In this document: piece after piece, positions 7,944 to 18,158 of the stretch
Numbering within the stretch: the first letter of the stretch is position 1
Layout: each line of letters begins with the position of its first letter
Assembly: GCF_000445065.1 (NCBI RefSeq)
Contig: NZ_ATHO01000109.1
Location: 1-64,000 of the forward strand
Origin: Sphingobium quisquiliarum P25
Lineage (GTDB): Bacteria; Pseudomonadota; Alphaproteobacteria; Sphingomonadales; Sphingomonadaceae
Reading direction: 5' to 3'
Length of the DNA stretch: 64,000 nucleotides
Program-made: the position numbers and the translations under genes
Notes under the pieces: generated by a model
The model's database searches: none
Seen by the model: only the letters and a program-made list of their open reading frames with translations
What the model was told of the DNA's origin: nothing

Positions 7944-9254
7944 ATGCGAAATCCGGTATGCGGCGCGGTGCTTTTGCTCGCGGGCAGCATCATCATCAAT
8001 CCGCCTATGCAGGCACAGACCAGCCTCCATGAACTGGCGGCCCAGGTTCTCGCGGATAATCCTGAAATCGCTTCGCAGCGGGAGGTGATCAACGGACTGG
8101 CCGCGCGCGTGTCTGAAGCGCGCGGCGGATATCTGCCCCAGATCGAGGCCAATGGGGTCATCGAACGGCGGCGGCTGATCGTGGAAGATGGCAAGAAGGA
8201 TAATAGCGACGCCACTTTCACGGCGAAGCAGGCCGATATCGAAGCGCGGGTCACTGTCTTCGACGGCTTTGTCACCAATAATGCGATCAAGACGCGAATC
8301 GCCGAATTGCAGGCGGGCCGCGCCTCGTTCGACGCGGCGGCCGCCCAGGTGCTTCTGGACCTGATTTCCGCCTATGCCGATGTCAGACGGGACTGGCGGA
8401 TTCAGGAATATGCGCAGCAGCAATATGAAGCGATCGCCGACCAGCAAAACGCCACTAACCGCCGCCTCCAGTTTGGAGAGGCGACAAAGACCGACTCGGC
8501 TCAGGCGGAGGCGCGCCTTGCTTCGTCGAAGACCAACATTCTTACGGCGAACCAGGATCTGGCCGTCAGCCGCAGTTCTTTCCTGGCGGTTGCCGGGCGG
8601 AGTGCGGACAATCTGCCGCCGCCTGCCCCCTTTGATGGCCTGCCCGCATCCCTGGACGAAGCCAGGCAGATCGCGCTCGTCAACAATCCGCAACTATTGT
8701 CCGCCGCGAAGAATGTGGAGGCGGCACGGCGCGCCAAGGCGGCTGCCAAAGGTGCACTCGCGCCCAGCATTCAGATCGTGACAGGCGCTCAATATCTGTC
8801 CGGCGGCGTCACCAACGTCTTCACCGGCAAGCTGCCCGATGACCGTTCGGCCATGTACGGTGGCGTCCAGATTCGCGTGCCCATCTTTCAGCAAGGCCGG
8901 GAATATGCGGAAATCCGGCGAAGCCGCGCCCTGGAGAATCAGCGCCGTTTCGAGGAAGACCAGGCGGAACGGGACGTGACGCGCAATGTGGAGACTGCCT
9001 GGTCGCAGTGGCAATCGGCGGTCAGCGTCATAGAGGCGGCAAAGGTCGCGGTGGCAGCGAATGAGCGCGCGGCCGAAGGGGTGCGGAAGGAGTCCCTGTC
9101 GGGCAACCGCACCCTGCTCGACGTGCTCGATGCCCAGACTGAACTACTAAATTCACGCGCCACACTGGAGCGCGCGATTCGGAACGAATATGTGGGGCGG
9201 GCGGCGGTTTTGGCGGCGATCGGGCGGCTCACACTGGCGGCGATCCCGCAATAG
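7944..9254 (+). CDS. TolC-family outer membrane channel protein of the T1SS
   Basis: This is the outer-membrane duct that completes the T1SS with the ABC and HlyD proteins. ATG 7944 follows AGGGGGAAAC and gives 436 aa with a signal peptide (hydrophobic residues about 8-22, ending MQAQ). The body has the two-fold TolC pattern: SLHELAAQVLADNPEIASQR near the start, ISAYADVRRD, then the second repeat SLDEARQIALVNNPQLL, and the closing ETAWSQWQSA and LDVLDAQTELLNSR segments typical of the coiled-coil tunnel. It is transcribed divergently from the PAS-luxR/ABC/HlyD operon and is followed by a strong terminator, so it is probably monocistronic. Confidence 0.92.
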   Translation: MRNPVCGAVLLLAGSIIINPPMQAQTSLHELAAQVLADNPEIASQREVINGLAARVSEARGGYLPQIEANGVIERRRLIVEDGKKDNSDATFTAKQADIEARVTVFDGFVTNNAIKTRIAELQAGRASFDAAAAQVLLDLISAYADVRRDWRIQEYAQQQYEAIADQQNATNRRLQFGEATKTDSAQAEARLASSKTNILTANQDLAVSRSSFLAVAGRSADNLPPPAPFDGLPASLDEARQIALVNNPQLLSAAKNVEAARRAKAAAKGALAPSIQIVTGAQYLSGGVTNVFTGKLPDDRSAMYGGVQIRVPIFQQGREYAEIRRSRALENQRRFEEDQAERDVTRNVETAWSQWQSAVSVIEAAKVAVAANERAAEGVRKESLSGNRTLLDVLDAQTELLNSRATLERAIRNEYVGRAAVLAAIGRLTLAAIPQ

Positions 9255-9294
9255 CCGCCCCTTTCTCCTACCACTTTCGCAAGCCTACCGGGCT

Positions 9295-9335
9295 GCCGCC
9301 TCTGTCCTTCGCGTCAGAGGCGGCTGTTTCATTTC
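9295..9335 (+). terminator. Rho-independent terminator after tolC-like gene
   Basis: A perfect 10-bp stem GCCGCCTCTG/CAGAGGCGGC (9295-9304/9315-9324) is followed by TGTTTCATTT. It lies 41 nt after the stop and separates the tolC-like gene from the RTX gene. Confidence 0.8.
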
Positions 9336-9515
9336 AGGTCAGTTTTTACCTTATCGATCCAAAGGATATTTCCGCATGCCTGTCCCCAAGGAGGGATATA
9401 GTTCATTTTTTCTTCACCATAGTTTGCGGATCGTGGCGGCCACAGGTTGCCATGCAGCGAGGGTGGCAATGCGAAAGCTGCTTCCCGATTCGAAACACCA
9501 GTGAAGGACACGGAC

Positions 9516-11735
9516 ATGGCAGCTCCGACTAATCCCAAGGCGGCGGTGAACCGCGCGCAGGTTCTGGGCACCAATGCTCAGGACACGATTGACCTGGCCG
9601 CGATCACATCAACGGCCAACATCCCCTCCAACGCCAAGGCTGGCGGCGGAAACGACTTCGTTTTCGGCAACAACTACGACAACGACCTGTATGGCGAAAA
9701 CGGCAACGACACCGTCGCGGCCCTGCTGGGCAATGACCGCGTGGAAGGCGGCGCCGGTGACGACGTGCTGGTGGGCGACACCTTCGGCGTTGTCGTGAAC
9801 GATCCGCTCGATGGCACCTTCCAGGGTCTCGTCACCGTCAATGACGGCAATGACACGCTGCTCGGCGGCGCGGGCAATGACCGCGTCTGGGGCGGTGGCG
9901 GAAACGACTACCTCAACGGCGGCGACGGCAATGACCGCCTGCGCGGCCAGGATGGCGACGACAAGGTCGTCGGCGGCAACGGCGATGACGACATCACCGG
10001 CGGCCTCGGCAATGACGACCTTTATGGCCAGGCCGGCGCCGACACCATCAACGGCAATGACGGCGACGACTATGTCGAAGGCGGCCTGAACGCCGTGGGC
10101 GTCGACACCATCAGCGGTGGCGACGGCAACGACATCCTGTTTGGCGACAACGGCCACAGCAAGGGCACGACCAACACCACCAACCTGGGCTCCGGCAACG
10201 GCACGAACCCTGTTGGCGGCCGTGAATCGGACCCCGACTATGCCTATAATATCGGCAACCGCTACAGCCGTACCCAGGGCAATAACGACGTGATCGACGG
10301 CGGCGCTGGCGACGACCAGATCTTCGGCCAGGGCGGTGATGACCTGGTTACCGGCGGCGCTGGCGACGACGACATCTGGGGCGACGACGGCAATGACACG
10401 CTGAGCGGCAACGACGGCGAAGATTCGATCGACGGCGGCGAAGGCAACGACATCATCAACGGCAACGACGGCAACGACGAGCTGAACGGTGATGCTGGCG
10501 AAGACGTCATCCGTGGCGGTCTTGGCAACGACTATGTGGTCGGCGGCGCTGACAATGACGACATTGGCGGCGGTGCGGGCGACGACGTGCTGAACGGCAA
10601 TGACGGCAACGATCTGGTCAACGGCGATGGCGGCGACGACCTGATCGCCGGTCAGACCGGCGACGACACGCTGAATGGCGGTGATGGCAACGACACCATC
10701 TACGGCAATGGCGACACCTTCAGCGACCCGGCCGATCCCGACGACATCTTCACTGACAACGATACGATCAGCGGCGGCAACGGCGATGACACGATCTACG
10801 GCAATGAAGGCCAGGATCAAATTCATGGCGACGCCGGCAACGACACCGTATCGGGTGGATCGGGTGACGATTACATCTGGGGTGACGACGGCAATGACAA
10901 TCTGAGCGGCAATGAAGGCTCGGACGTCATTTTCGGTGGCAGCGGCAATGACGTCATCGCTGGTAATGACGGCAACGACGCGCTGTATGGCAATGATGGA
11001 AATGATTTCATCAACGGCAACAACGGCAATGACTATATCGAAGGCAATGACGGCAGCGACGACCTCGCTGGTGACAAGGGCAATGACGTCATCCATGGCG
11101 GTGACGGCAATGACTTCATTTCCGGTGATGACCGTTATGATGGGGTCGGCAGCGTCGGCGATGGCAACGACACCCTCTATGGCGAAGCCGGAAACGACTT
11201 CATCCAGGGCGGCGGCGGAGCCGACACCATCGATGGCGGTGACGACAACGACACCATCTTCGGCGACACCGGCAACGACAATCTGTTCGGCGGCGACGGC
11301 AACGACTATATCGAAGGCGAAGCTGGCAACGACAAGCTGACCGGCGGACTTGGCGACGACACGCTTTCGGGCGGGTCGGGCAAGGACAAGTTCTACTTCG
11401 ACTCGGACGATGATGGCTTCGGCAGCGACCTCATCATCTCGCCGGTCGGCGGACGGGACTTCAGCCTTGCCAACAAGGACGAAATCCACCTGAGCGACTC
11501 GCTTGATCCTGAAGTCGATGTGACCGTTACCAGCGGCGACTTCGGCGTGGGCGGCACAGCCCTCGACCTTCAGATCGACACCAGCAACGGATCGGTCGTG
11601 ATCGCCGACTTCTGGGAAGGTGTTTCGGCGCCGATCGCCACTCTGGTCAATGCTGGCTTCTTCGACTCGGTCGATGGCGTCAACAGCTACAGCCAGGGCA
11701 ACGGCGGATACGACATGATCGTTTTCGACGTTTGA
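9516..11735 (+). CDS. Large calcium-binding RTX-repeat protein, T1SS substrate
   Basis: ATG 9516 has GAAGGA about 7 nt upstream; the product is 739 aa. After a short N-terminus (MAAPTNPKAAVNRAQ) nearly the whole protein (about 50-640) is a continuous array of glycine-aspartate nonapeptides (GGxGNDxLxG type, often GNDGND) that fold as a Ca2+-binding parallel beta-roll. No catalytic domain is visible. The last about 100 residues are non-repetitive and end SQGNGGYDMIVFDV, a hydrophobic tail typical of an uncleaved C-terminal T1SS signal. The ending closely resembles that of the RTX protein at 12022. Inferred role: secreted matrix or S-layer-like calcium-binding protein. It lies directly after the tolC-like gene but with its own upstream region. 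Confidence 0.9.
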   Translation: MAAPTNPKAAVNRAQVLGTNAQDTIDLAAITSTANIPSNAKAGGGNDFVFGNNYDNDLYGENGNDTVAALLGNDRVEGGAGDDVLVGDTFGVVVNDPLDGTFQGLVTVNDGNDTLLGGAGNDRVWGGGGNDYLNGGDGNDRLRGQDGDDKVVGGNGDDDITGGLGNDDLYGQAGADTINGNDGDDYVEGGLNAVGVDTISGGDGNDILFGDNGHSKGTTNTTNLGSGNGTNPVGGRESDPDYAYNIGNRYSRTQGNNDVIDGGAGDDQIFGQGGDDLVTGGAGDDDIWGDDGNDTLSGNDGEDSIDGGEGNDIINGNDGNDELNGDAGEDVIRGGLGNDYVVGGADNDDIGGGAGDDVLNGNDGNDLVNGDGGDDLIAGQTGDDTLNGGDGNDTIYGNGDTFSDPADPDDIFTDNDTISGGNGDDTIYGNEGQDQIHGDAGNDTVSGGSGDDYIWGDDGNDNLSGNEGSDVIFGGSGNDVIAGNDGNDALYGNDGNDFINGNNGNDYIEGNDGSDDLAGDKGNDVIHGGDGNDFISGDDRYDGVGSVGDGNDTLYGEAGNDFIQGGGGADTIDGGDDNDTIFGDTGNDNLFGGDGNDYIEGEAGNDKLTGGLGDDTLSGGSGKDKFYFDSDDDGFGSDLIISPVGGRDFSLANKDEIHLSDSLDPEVDVTVTSGDFGVGGTALDLQIDTSNGSVVIADFWEGVSAPIATLVNAGFFDSVDGVNSYSQGNGGYDMIVFDV

Positions 11736-11742
11736 TCAAGTT

Positions 11743-11792
11743 CGGTTGAGGTCCTTTTTCGTCCGCTAAGAAAAAGGACATCAGCTCAACCG
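11743..11792 (+). repeat. Long bulged inverted repeat after the RTX gene
   Basis: CGGTTGAG-GTCCTTTTT (11743-11759) pairs with AAAAAGGAC (11771-11779) and CTCAACCG (11785-11792): 17 paired bases with a 5-nt bulge. It begins 8 nt after the RTX stop codon and may protect the 3' end or help termination together with the following hairpin. Confidence 0.55.
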
Positions 11793-11804
11793 GGCACTGC
11801 AACT

Positions 11805-11842
11805 GGGGGGAGGGCTGCTTGCGGCTCTCCCTCTTTTTCTAT
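11805..11842 (+). terminator. Rho-independent terminator after RTX gene
   Basis: GGGAGGGCT...GGCTCTCCC forms a GC-rich stem of about 9 pairs (including G-T pairs), followed by CTTTTTCTATTTT. It marks the end of the RTX transcript. Confidence 0.75.
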
Positions 11843-12021
11843 TTTCTGTTGCTTATCATCTTATGGTTAATTTATTTTTTGCTTTATTGTCCCCAACGGG
11901 GAGTATGGCCGCAGCCCTGAACGAGCCACCCTCTCAGGCGATCGGGCTGCCCTGCCCCATCCTAAAAGCATAAATGTCGCCGGTTAAAAAACGGTAGATT
12001 TTAGCGGAGTGGGCAAATCCT

Positions 12022-15006
12022 ATGCCAACCGATCCCAATAAGGTCGGTCCTGTCCTCCTGGTATCGCTGGTGGACACCGGGGCTAAACCCAAGATGCTGG
12101 CCGCGCGTCCGGCAGGCGTGATGCCGCCTGTCACGGATACGGCGGCGCAAATCACGACATCCGCCCGCAGCCATGGCCATCCGGCCGCAGCGAAAAGCGG
12201 CGGCGCTGATGTGATCCCGGCGGATGCGTCCGCTGATTCGCCTTCGCTGCTGCGATTGGACGGCAGCGTTGACCCTCATCCGTCCATCACCCGGATCACG
12301 GGGGCATCGGCGAAGGCCGACCCCGACACGCCGGAGGATCGCCCGGATCAGGAACCGGAAGATCAGACGGATGATCCAGAAGAGGATGATTCGGAGCAGG
12401 AAGAACCGCGCGATCCCACCAAGGAACATCCGCTGCCCACCCCTGGGGAAGACGATGCGACAGGCGAGCCGCCCGACACCTCCAATCCCGGCGGAGGTCA
12501 GCAGACAGGTGCCGACGATGACGACTTCGGAGAGTCCGGGGATGACGGAACGGACGAAGACACCGGCGGCGGAGACGGCTCCACGGATGATGGCGGCTCC
12601 GGCGGGGATGGCGCTCCAGACGATGACGGGGACGGGGAAGAGGACGGCGCACAGGGCGGAACCGGCGGCAGCCCGGACCCCGGCGGCGGCGATGAAAATC
12701 CAGGTGGCGGGGACGATCCTGACGATGGAAGCGATCCTCCCGGCGATGGAAGCACGGGAGATGATGGCGGGGATGATGCTGGTCCGGGCGGCTCCGGCGG
12801 CGGCGATCCGGTAGGCGGCGGTGCTGGTGATGGCGATGAGTCCGGCAGCGGCGGCGATCCCAGTGGCTCCGGTGATGGCGATCCCGCAGGCGGAGGCGAT
12901 GAGGGGGACGACGACCCCGGCAATGGCGGTGAGTCCGGCGGCGGTGGTCAGGATGATGGCGAGCCCGGAGGCTCCGGCGGCGACGACCCCGCAGGCGGTG
13001 GAGACGAAGGCGAGGACAATCCCGGCAGCGGCGGCGACCCCGGCAGCGGCGGACAGGATGATGGCGAGCCAGGAGGCTCCGGTGACGGCGATCCCGCAGG
13101 CGGAGGCGATGGCGAGGACAATACCGGCAGTGGTGGCGACCCCGGCAGCGGCGGGCAGGGTGATGGTGAGCCCGGAGGCTCCGGCGGCGACGATCCCGCA
13201 GGCGATGGAGATGAAGGGGACGACGACCCCGGCAATGGCGGCGACCCCGGCAACGGCGAGCAGGATGATGGCGAGCCCGGAGGCTCCGGCGGCGACGACC
13301 CCGCAGGCGGTGGAGACGAAGGCGAGGACAATCCCGGCAGCGGCGGCGACCCCGGCAGCGGTGGGCAGGATGACGGCGAGCCCGGAGGCTCCGGTGACGG
13401 CGATCCCGCAGGTGGAGGCGACGATGGCGAGGACAATCCCGGCAGCGGCGGCGACCCCGGCAGCGGCGGGCAGGATGATGGTGAGCCCGGAGGCTCTGGT
13501 GACGGCGGCGCTGGGGGCGGCGGAGACGATGGTGAGGACGATCCGGGCAGCGGCGATCCTGGCGATGGCGGGGAGGATGACGGCGGGTCCGGCGAGAGCG
13601 AACCGGATGACGGTCAATCGCCCTTCGAACGCATGGAGATTTTCGGCACTATCGGAAATGATTATCTGGCCGCGAACTTTCCGGCCACCCTCTTCGGCCT
13701 TGGCGGCGATGATCTTCTGGCCGGATCGAGCATGGACGACATGCTCGACGGCGGGGAGGGCGATGATCATATCATCGCGGGCGGCGGCGAGGATTATGTC
13801 CTGGGCGATGCCGGGAACGATTATCTGCAAGGCGGCGATGGCAATGACTTCATGCGCGGCGGAGCGGATGACGACAGGATAGACGGCGAAGCTGGCGACG
13901 ATCTGATCAATGGCGACGATGGCGATGATCAGCTATCGGGAGGCGCCGGGAACGACATCCTGCATGGCGATGATGGTCATGACATCATATCCGGCGGCGC
14001 TGGCCGGGATCAACTGCACGGAGGGCTGGGCAACGACATCCTTGACGGGGGAGCAGACGCCGACCTCTTGCTGGGCGGTGATGGCAATGACATTCTGGAC
14101 GGCGGAGCGGGCGACGACAATGCTGACCTGACCGCCGAACAACTTGCGGGCAAGGTCGTTGTCGAGGGCTTGAGCGGCGGCCTGTTCGGAGGGGCGGGCG
14201 ATGACGTCCTGCGCGGGGGCGACGGCAATGATTCCCTGTCCGGCGGAGATGGCCGCGATTTGCTCTATGGCGACGATGGCAACGATCTTCTGGTCGGCGG
14301 CGCGGGTGATGATCATGGCCCGTTCGGCGGCTTGCACGGCGGCCTTGGCGATGACGAACTGCATGGCAATGGCGGGGACGACGACCTCTACGGGGACGAA
14401 GGGGACGACCAATTGTCCGGCGAGGCAGGCGCCGACAACCTGTGGGGTGGGACCGGGAACGACCAGCTTGACGGCGGGGCCGGGGGCGACACGCTGCATG
14501 GCGGCGAAGGGACCGACCGGCTGAGCGGCGGGGACGGCAAGGACACGCTCTATGGCGATGAAGGCGATGATATCATCGAAGGCGGCTCCGGCGACGACAG
14601 GCTCTTTGGCGGAGAGGGCAATGACATATTGCGGGGCGGCGACGGCAATGACTGGCTTTATGGCGGCGAAGGTGATGACAGCCTGCTGGGTGGCGCCGGC
14701 AAGGATCGTTTCGTCTTCGACCTGCGTGCCGAATTCGGCGACGATGAGATATTAAGCCTCAGCCTCGCGAACCGCGACATCATCCTTCTGGAAGTCGACG
14801 AGCCGGATGATTTCGATCTGTCGCTGATCTTCATCGGATATGATGCCGCCGACAATTCGTTGATCATAGATGTGCCGGATATGGGCACGATCACCATGCC
14901 GGACTTCACCAATGGGCTGCTTGCAACATTGGGCCTGATGACGGTGGAGGATATCAACGGGTGGAGCCAGGGCGTGGCGGGCTATGACCTCATTCAATTT
15001 GCTTGA
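12022..15006 (+). CDS. RTX calcium-binding protein with acidic linker and 35-residue tandem repeats, T1SS substrate
   Basis: The product is 994 aa. Residues 1-90 are ordinary sequence, 90-170 are very acidic ([20 protein letters not shown]), and about 170-535 is Gly/Asp/Pro/Ser low complexity. That last stretch contains about six near-identical 35-residue units ([17 protein letters not shown]...). From about 555 to 905 there are RTX nonapeptides (GGDGNDxLxGG). The C-terminal segment ([13 protein letters not shown]...[22 protein letters not shown]) resembles the ending of the RTX protein at 9516, supporting a shared T1SS signal. No enzymatic domain is visible. The linker could act as an extended, highly charged spacer. 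Its last 23 nt overlap the M23 peptidase gene, implying co-expression. Confidence 0.88.
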   Translation: MPTDPNKVGPVLLVSLVDTGAKPKMLAARPAGVMPPVTDTAAQITTSARSHGHPAAAKSGGADVIPADASADSPSLLRLDGSVDPHPSITRITGASAKADPDTPEDRPDQEPEDQTDDPEEDDSEQEEPRDPTKEHPLPTPGEDDATGEPPDTSNPGGGQQTGADDDDFGESGDDGTDEDTGGGDGSTDDGGSGGDGAPDDDGDGEEDGAQGGTGGSPDPGGGDENPGGGDDPDDGSDPPGDGSTGDDGGDDAGPGGSGGGDPVGGGAGDGDESGSGGDPSGSGDGDPAGGGDEGDDDPGNGGESGGGGQDDGEPGGSGGDDPAGGGDEGEDNPGSGGDPGSGGQDDGEPGGSGDGDPAGGGDGEDNTGSGGDPGSGGQGDGEPGGSGGDDPAGDGDEGDDDPGNGGDPGNGEQDDGEPGGSGGDDPAGGGDEGEDNPGSGGDPGSGGQDDGEPGGSGDGDPAGGGDDGEDNPGSGGDPGSGGQDDGEPGGSGDGGAGGGGDDGEDDPGSGDPGDGGEDDGGSGESEPDDGQSPFERMEIFGTIGNDYLAANFPATLFGLGGDDLLAGSSMDDMLDGGEGDDHIIAGGGEDYVLGDAGNDYLQGGDGNDFMRGGADDDRIDGEAGDDLINGDDGDDQLSGGAGNDILHGDDGHDIISGGAGRDQLHGGLGNDILDGGADADLLLGGDGNDILDGGAGDDNADLTAEQLAGKVVVEGLSGGLFGGAGDDVLRGGDGNDSLSGGDGRDLLYGDDGNDLLVGGAGDDHGPFGGLHGGLGDDELHGNGGDDDLYGDEGDDQLSGEAGADNLWGGTGNDQLDGGAGGDTLHGGEGTDRLSGGDGKDTLYGDEGDDIIEGGSGDDRLFGGEGNDILRGGDGNDWLYGGEGDDSLLGGAGKDRFVFDLRAEFGDDEILSLSLANRDIILLEVDEPDDFDLSLIFIGYDAADNSLIIDVPDMGTITMPDFTNGLLATLGLMTVEDINGWSQGVAGYDLIQFA
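12883..13610 (+). repeat. Tandem ~105-bp coding repeats
   Basis: Within the RTX gene, a unit of about 105 bp (35 codons; some copies shorter) recurs about six times plus one degenerate copy. Each starts GATCCCGCAGGCGG or close to it and includes the GAGCCCGGAGGCTCCGG block. Copy number is likely variable between strains through slippage or recombination. Confidence 0.8.
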
Positions 15007-16003
15007 GAGGCTGGGCATTTTCGCGGCGGCCGCCGCACTTGCCCTCTGCGCGCCACTCGCTGGCGCGCAATCCCGCCAAGGCGCGCCGGAGCTGGATTTG
15101 CCTGTCGATTGCCAGATCGGCGGACAGTGCCTGATCCACAAGCTGGTGAACGTCGCGCGCGGCAAGGGGATCAGCGACTATAGCTGCGGCCATTTGACCA
15201 TGGCCGATCATGACGGCATCGACTTTCGCGTTCGCACCCTTGCAGATATGCGGGCGGGCGTCGCGGTGCTCGCGGCGGCGGCGGGCCGGGTCCTGCGGAC
15301 GCGAGACGGAAAGGCCGACCGCAATGCCGAAGAACAGCCGGTGCCGCCCAGTCTGATGGCGGGGAATGCGGTCATCATCGATCATGGAAATGGCTGGGAA
15401 ACGCAATATAGCCATTTGCGCATGGGCAGCGTGAAGGTGCGCCCCGGCGATAGGGTAAAGGCCGGGCAGGTGCTTGGCCTGGTCGGCATGTCGGGCAATG
15501 CCGCCTTCCCTCACCTGCATTTCGAATTGCGCCACAATGGCGCGACGGTCGATCCGTTCAGCGGGCTCACGCCCCCGGTGGCCTGTGCCGCCACATCCTC
15601 ATCCAGCCTTTGGAGCGCGTCCGCGCGAAAGATGCTCGCCTACCGCCCGGCTGCGGTCATTTCCGTGGGAATCGCGAGCGAGCGGCCCACCGCCCCCGAC
15701 GCGCGCGCGGGTAAATATGCGTTCACGACACTGGCGAAGGACGCGCCCGCGCTTATCCTGTGGGCCGATGCGCTGGGTGTTGCCGCTGGCGATGAACAGC
15801 GGTTCGCGATCCGCTCGCCGGACGGGCGCGTCATCCACGAACGGCGATCGAGGGTCGAGGGCGGAGGCCTCGCCTGGTTCGCTTTCAGCGGCGTGCCCAA
15901 CAAGGGCGGGAACTGGGCGCCGGGGCGATATGCGGGCCGCTACGAATTGTGGCGGGACGGGAAAATGATCGATGCGAGGGACATGGAGTTCGCCATCCGG
16001 TGA
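14984..16003 (+). CDS. Secreted M23 (LytM-type) metallopeptidase
   Basis: The product is 339 aa with a signal peptide (hydrophobic about 11-27, cleavage after LAGAQ). The M23 zinc motifs are present: HDGIDF (HxxxD; about 76-81) and HLHFEL (HxH; about 180-185), with [19 protein letters not shown] between them as in LytM folds. Family members cut peptidoglycan cross-links in the periplasm. The C-terminal about 130 residues are of unknown type. It starts inside the end of the upstream RTX gene (23-nt overlap), so translation is probably coupled. A wall-opening enzyme could help assemble the secretion apparatus or anchor the surface protein; that role is an inference. Confidence 0.9.
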   Translation: MTSFNLLERLGIFAAAAALALCAPLAGAQSRQGAPELDLPVDCQIGGQCLIHKLVNVARGKGISDYSCGHLTMADHDGIDFRVRTLADMRAGVAVLAAAAGRVLRTRDGKADRNAEEQPVPPSLMAGNAVIIDHGNGWETQYSHLRMGSVKVRPGDRVKAGQVLGLVGMSGNAAFPHLHFELRHNGATVDPFSGLTPPVACAATSSSSLWSASARKMLAYRPAAVISVGIASERPTAPDARAGKYAFTTLAKDAPALILWADALGVAAGDEQRFAIRSPDGRVIHERRSRVEGGGLAWFAFSGVPNKGGNWAPGRYAGRYELWRDGKMIDARDMEFAIR

Positions 16004-16026
16004 CTGCGCTCTGCCCGTTGCTCCGC

Positions 16027-16713
16027 CTAACGCAGCTGCATGGGAATACGGCTGGTGAGCAGCAGGCGAATGAGGGAGGATTGCCGGTGGACCCCGCATT
16101 TGGCGAATATCTGCTTGAGATAAGCGCGGACAGTCGTTTCCTTTAACGATAATTCCCCGGAAATCTCCGGCAGCGACCGGCCATTTACAAGTTGCCTGCA
16201 AAGTGTGGTTTCGGTTTTGCTGAGCCTGTACAACCGGCACACTTCGTCGATCCGGTCGTCAATCCGGGTTTCTGGATCGACAACGGCCAGATGGGCGGCG
16301 GCCTTGCGGAACAGCCCGTTTCCGCCTTGCACGACAGCCACCGTCAGCGGCTGGCGGCCGGGGCGCGAGACCAGCATCACGCGCAATTCCTGAAGGCGAT
16401 CCGGCATGGCGATCGCCTGATCGATGGCGTTCCTCAAATCCGAATATTCCGCGGCCGAATGCGTCATGATGACGGGACCATCGAGCTTAAGCCCATCCGC
16501 CTGCTGCAACAGCCAGAGCCCGGCCTCATTGGCTCCGGCGAAATGGCCATCATCATCGATCGCGATCAAAGCCAGTTCCAGAGCGTCAATTATGCCGCTC
16601 ACCATATCCGGCTGAGATCCACCAGCCAAAGGCTGCGCGTATTGGCAGCCTAATTCCACGACAGCCTTGTGCGGCAAGTGAACAGGTAGACCCCCCTGTG
16701 GATCACCATTCAC
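16027..16713 (-). CDS. PAS-type LuxR-family transcriptional regulator
   Basis: The GTG start at 16713 is chosen because GGGGGGAAGGATC lies directly upstream; an ATG at 16767 in the same frame lacks such a site. The 228-aa product has a PAS-like segment (LELALIAIDDDGHFAGANEAGLWLL, about 45-70) and a C-terminal LuxR helix-turn-helix (about 165-220: LSKTETTLCRQLVNG, LSLKETTVRAYLKQIFAKCGVHRQ). No receiver is present. It converges with the M23 gene and seems to be a paralogue of the regulator at 6370, which shares the AKxGVHRQ recognition-helix end. It probably acts on the same secretion locus or the exopolysaccharide genes. Confidence 0.8.
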   Translation of the reverse strand: MNGDPQGGLPVHLPHKAVVELGCQYAQPLAGGSQPDMVSGIIDALELALIAIDDDGHFAGANEAGLWLLQQADGLKLDGPVIMTHSAAEYSDLRNAIDQAIAMPDRLQELRVMLVSRPGRQPLTVAVVQGGNGLFRKAAAHLAVVDPETRIDDRIDEVCRLYRLSKTETTLCRQLVNGRSLPEISGELSLKETTVRAYLKQIFAKCGVHRQSSLIRLLLTSRIPMQLR

Positions 16714-17083
16714 GATCCTTCCCCCCTCTACTGCCCCGAAAGGCGAGAACGAAGGTAACTGTGGCATGCGATACCGTTCGCCAAAAAGACAAGTTTGTTA
16801 AAATTCATCTTTGTGGCAGAAAAACGCCTGCGTTCGTTACCCCCGCTCTTGCGTTTAGACTATCTGGCAGTCCCCCGATTATTTGAAATTCTTAACCCCC
16901 GAATATAAAATCAATGTTGCTCACCCTGCGGGCGTTGTCAATTGGCAGGTTAAGGGCCGACGGCAGGGTGCATGCCGATTGCGGCCCCCCTCACTCCGCC
17001 AGTTCCGGCGGACTGTCAGAACCGTCCCATGATGATCGATCCGCCCGAACGGCGCGCAGGTTCCCCGCAGGTCAGCGCAGCCG
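16714..17083. other. 370-bp intergenic region upstream of PAS-luxR
   Basis: It contains the upstream region of the regulator at 16713 and the 3' flank of the AraC gene. An imperfect inverted repeat GGCGAGAACG (about 16742-16751) / CGTTCGCC (about 16778-16785) and an AT-rich stretch (16787-16915) are seen. There is no convincing gene. Confidence 0.5.
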
Positions 17084-18025
17084 TCAATCCCGCCTCGCGC
17101 GGCGGCGATATTCCAGCGGCGACTGGCCTGCCATGCGCCGGAAGGCGAGAGTGAAGCCGACACGGCTGGAAAAGCCCAGCAGATGCGCGATCTGCTTGAG
17201 CGGACGGTCCTGCTCGTCCAGCAGCAGCCTGGCCTTTTCGAACCGCTGGCGTTCCACGAAGCGGTAGACGGTTTCGCCGGTCGTCGCGCGGAAGAGGCGC
17301 ATGAAATGCCGCTCGCTCATGTTTGTCAGCGCCGCAAGCTCGCTCACCGTGATACGCCTGGCAAGGTTGGCCGCCACATAGTCGCCGATCCGCCTGACGT
17401 CCCGGCGCAACAGGCGCTGAACGGCCCGCGCTGGCGGCGGGGAGCGGCGGAGATAGCGCACGGCATCGACAAGGATCAGCGACCCCAGGGCGTCGAGCGC
17501 GATGTCCGAAGCAAAACCCGGAGCCGCGGTTTCCCGCACCAGACGCCGCATGCCCGCGATCACGTCATGACAGCGGATGTCGAGGCAATCCTTGAGCCGG
17601 GAGGCGTCCAGTTCGCGCGACAGCATGTCCAGATCATCGCCGCAGGACCGGAACAGCAGCCGCGCCACCTTGAGCTGCCCGGCCTTCCCGCGTGCATGGA
17701 AGGGGATGCCAGCGGGCGTCATCAGGACGGAGCCGATCCGGCTCGGCTCGGTCAAGCCCGCCGGACCTTCATGCCATCCTTCGGCGGTACTGGCCGAAGC
17801 CCATTCGACCATGCTGATAATATGGCTGGAATAGACGACACGCCGGTCTTCGAACCCAGGCCAGTCGAAGCAGCCATATTCGAAATAGAGGTTGCGGCCG
17901 CTGGCGGTGACGACATTGGACGCGCGATCCCGGTCGCTGTCCGTGGTGTCGGGAAGATATACGCCGGTGGCGGGATTGATAACGGCCGGACAATTGCTGG
18001 CATGCATGCGTCGCTCTATCTTCAT
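17084..18025 (-). CDS. AraC/XylS-family transcriptional regulator
   Basis: From ATG 18025 the product is 313 aa; longer in-frame starts up to 18178 would run into the divergent operon, so the shorter one is preferred although its Shine-Dalgarno is weak. The N-terminal about 200 residues are a ligand-sensing region of AraC-binding-like type. The C-terminal about 95 residues carry the two AraC helix-turn-helix units (ITVSELAALTNMSERHFMRLF and LKQIAHLLGFSSRVGFTLAFRRMAGQSPLEYRRR). It is divergent from the five-gene operon starting at 18159, which makes it the likely local activator of that operon; the inducer is unknown. Confidence 0.9.
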   Translation of the reverse strand: MKIERRMHASNCPAVINPATGVYLPDTTDSDRDRASNVVTASGRNLYFEYGCFDWPGFEDRRVVYSSHIISMVEWASASTAEGWHEGPAGLTEPSRIGSVLMTPAGIPFHARGKAGQLKVARLLFRSCGDDLDMLSRELDASRLKDCLDIRCHDVIAGMRRLVRETAAPGFASDIALDALGSLILVDAVRYLRRSPPPARAVQRLLRRDVRRIGDYVAANLARRITVSELAALTNMSERHFMRLFRATTGETVYRFVERQRFEKARLLLDEQDRPLKQIAHLLGFSSRVGFTLAFRRMAGQSPLEYRRRARRD

Positions 18026-18158
18026 CGAAAAATGACCGGCCGCGCGCTGCTGACGCGCGATGCAAGAACAAGGTCTTACGGAGGAGGAGTGTGGCAGCAT
18101 CGATGCACAGGCGCAACCGGCGGCGAGCGGGCCGCGATCCGTCCGATCGAGGACGGGA

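Noticed and set aside
9609-11489. A 626-codon minus-strand frame rich in Val/Ala/Ile
   Set aside because: It is the exact antisense of RTX nonapeptide repeats; the regular composition follows from the repeats.
12883-13610. Tandem repeats that could look like a CRISPR array
   Set aside because: Units are contiguous coding repeats without unique spacers, inside an intact RTX gene, and no cas genes are present.
12001-13830. A 609-codon minus-strand frame with Ala/Ile/Val repeats, and Pro-rich frames nearby
   Set aside because: Antisense of the Gly/Asp-rich tandem repeats in the RTX gene; no ribosome binding site or motif.
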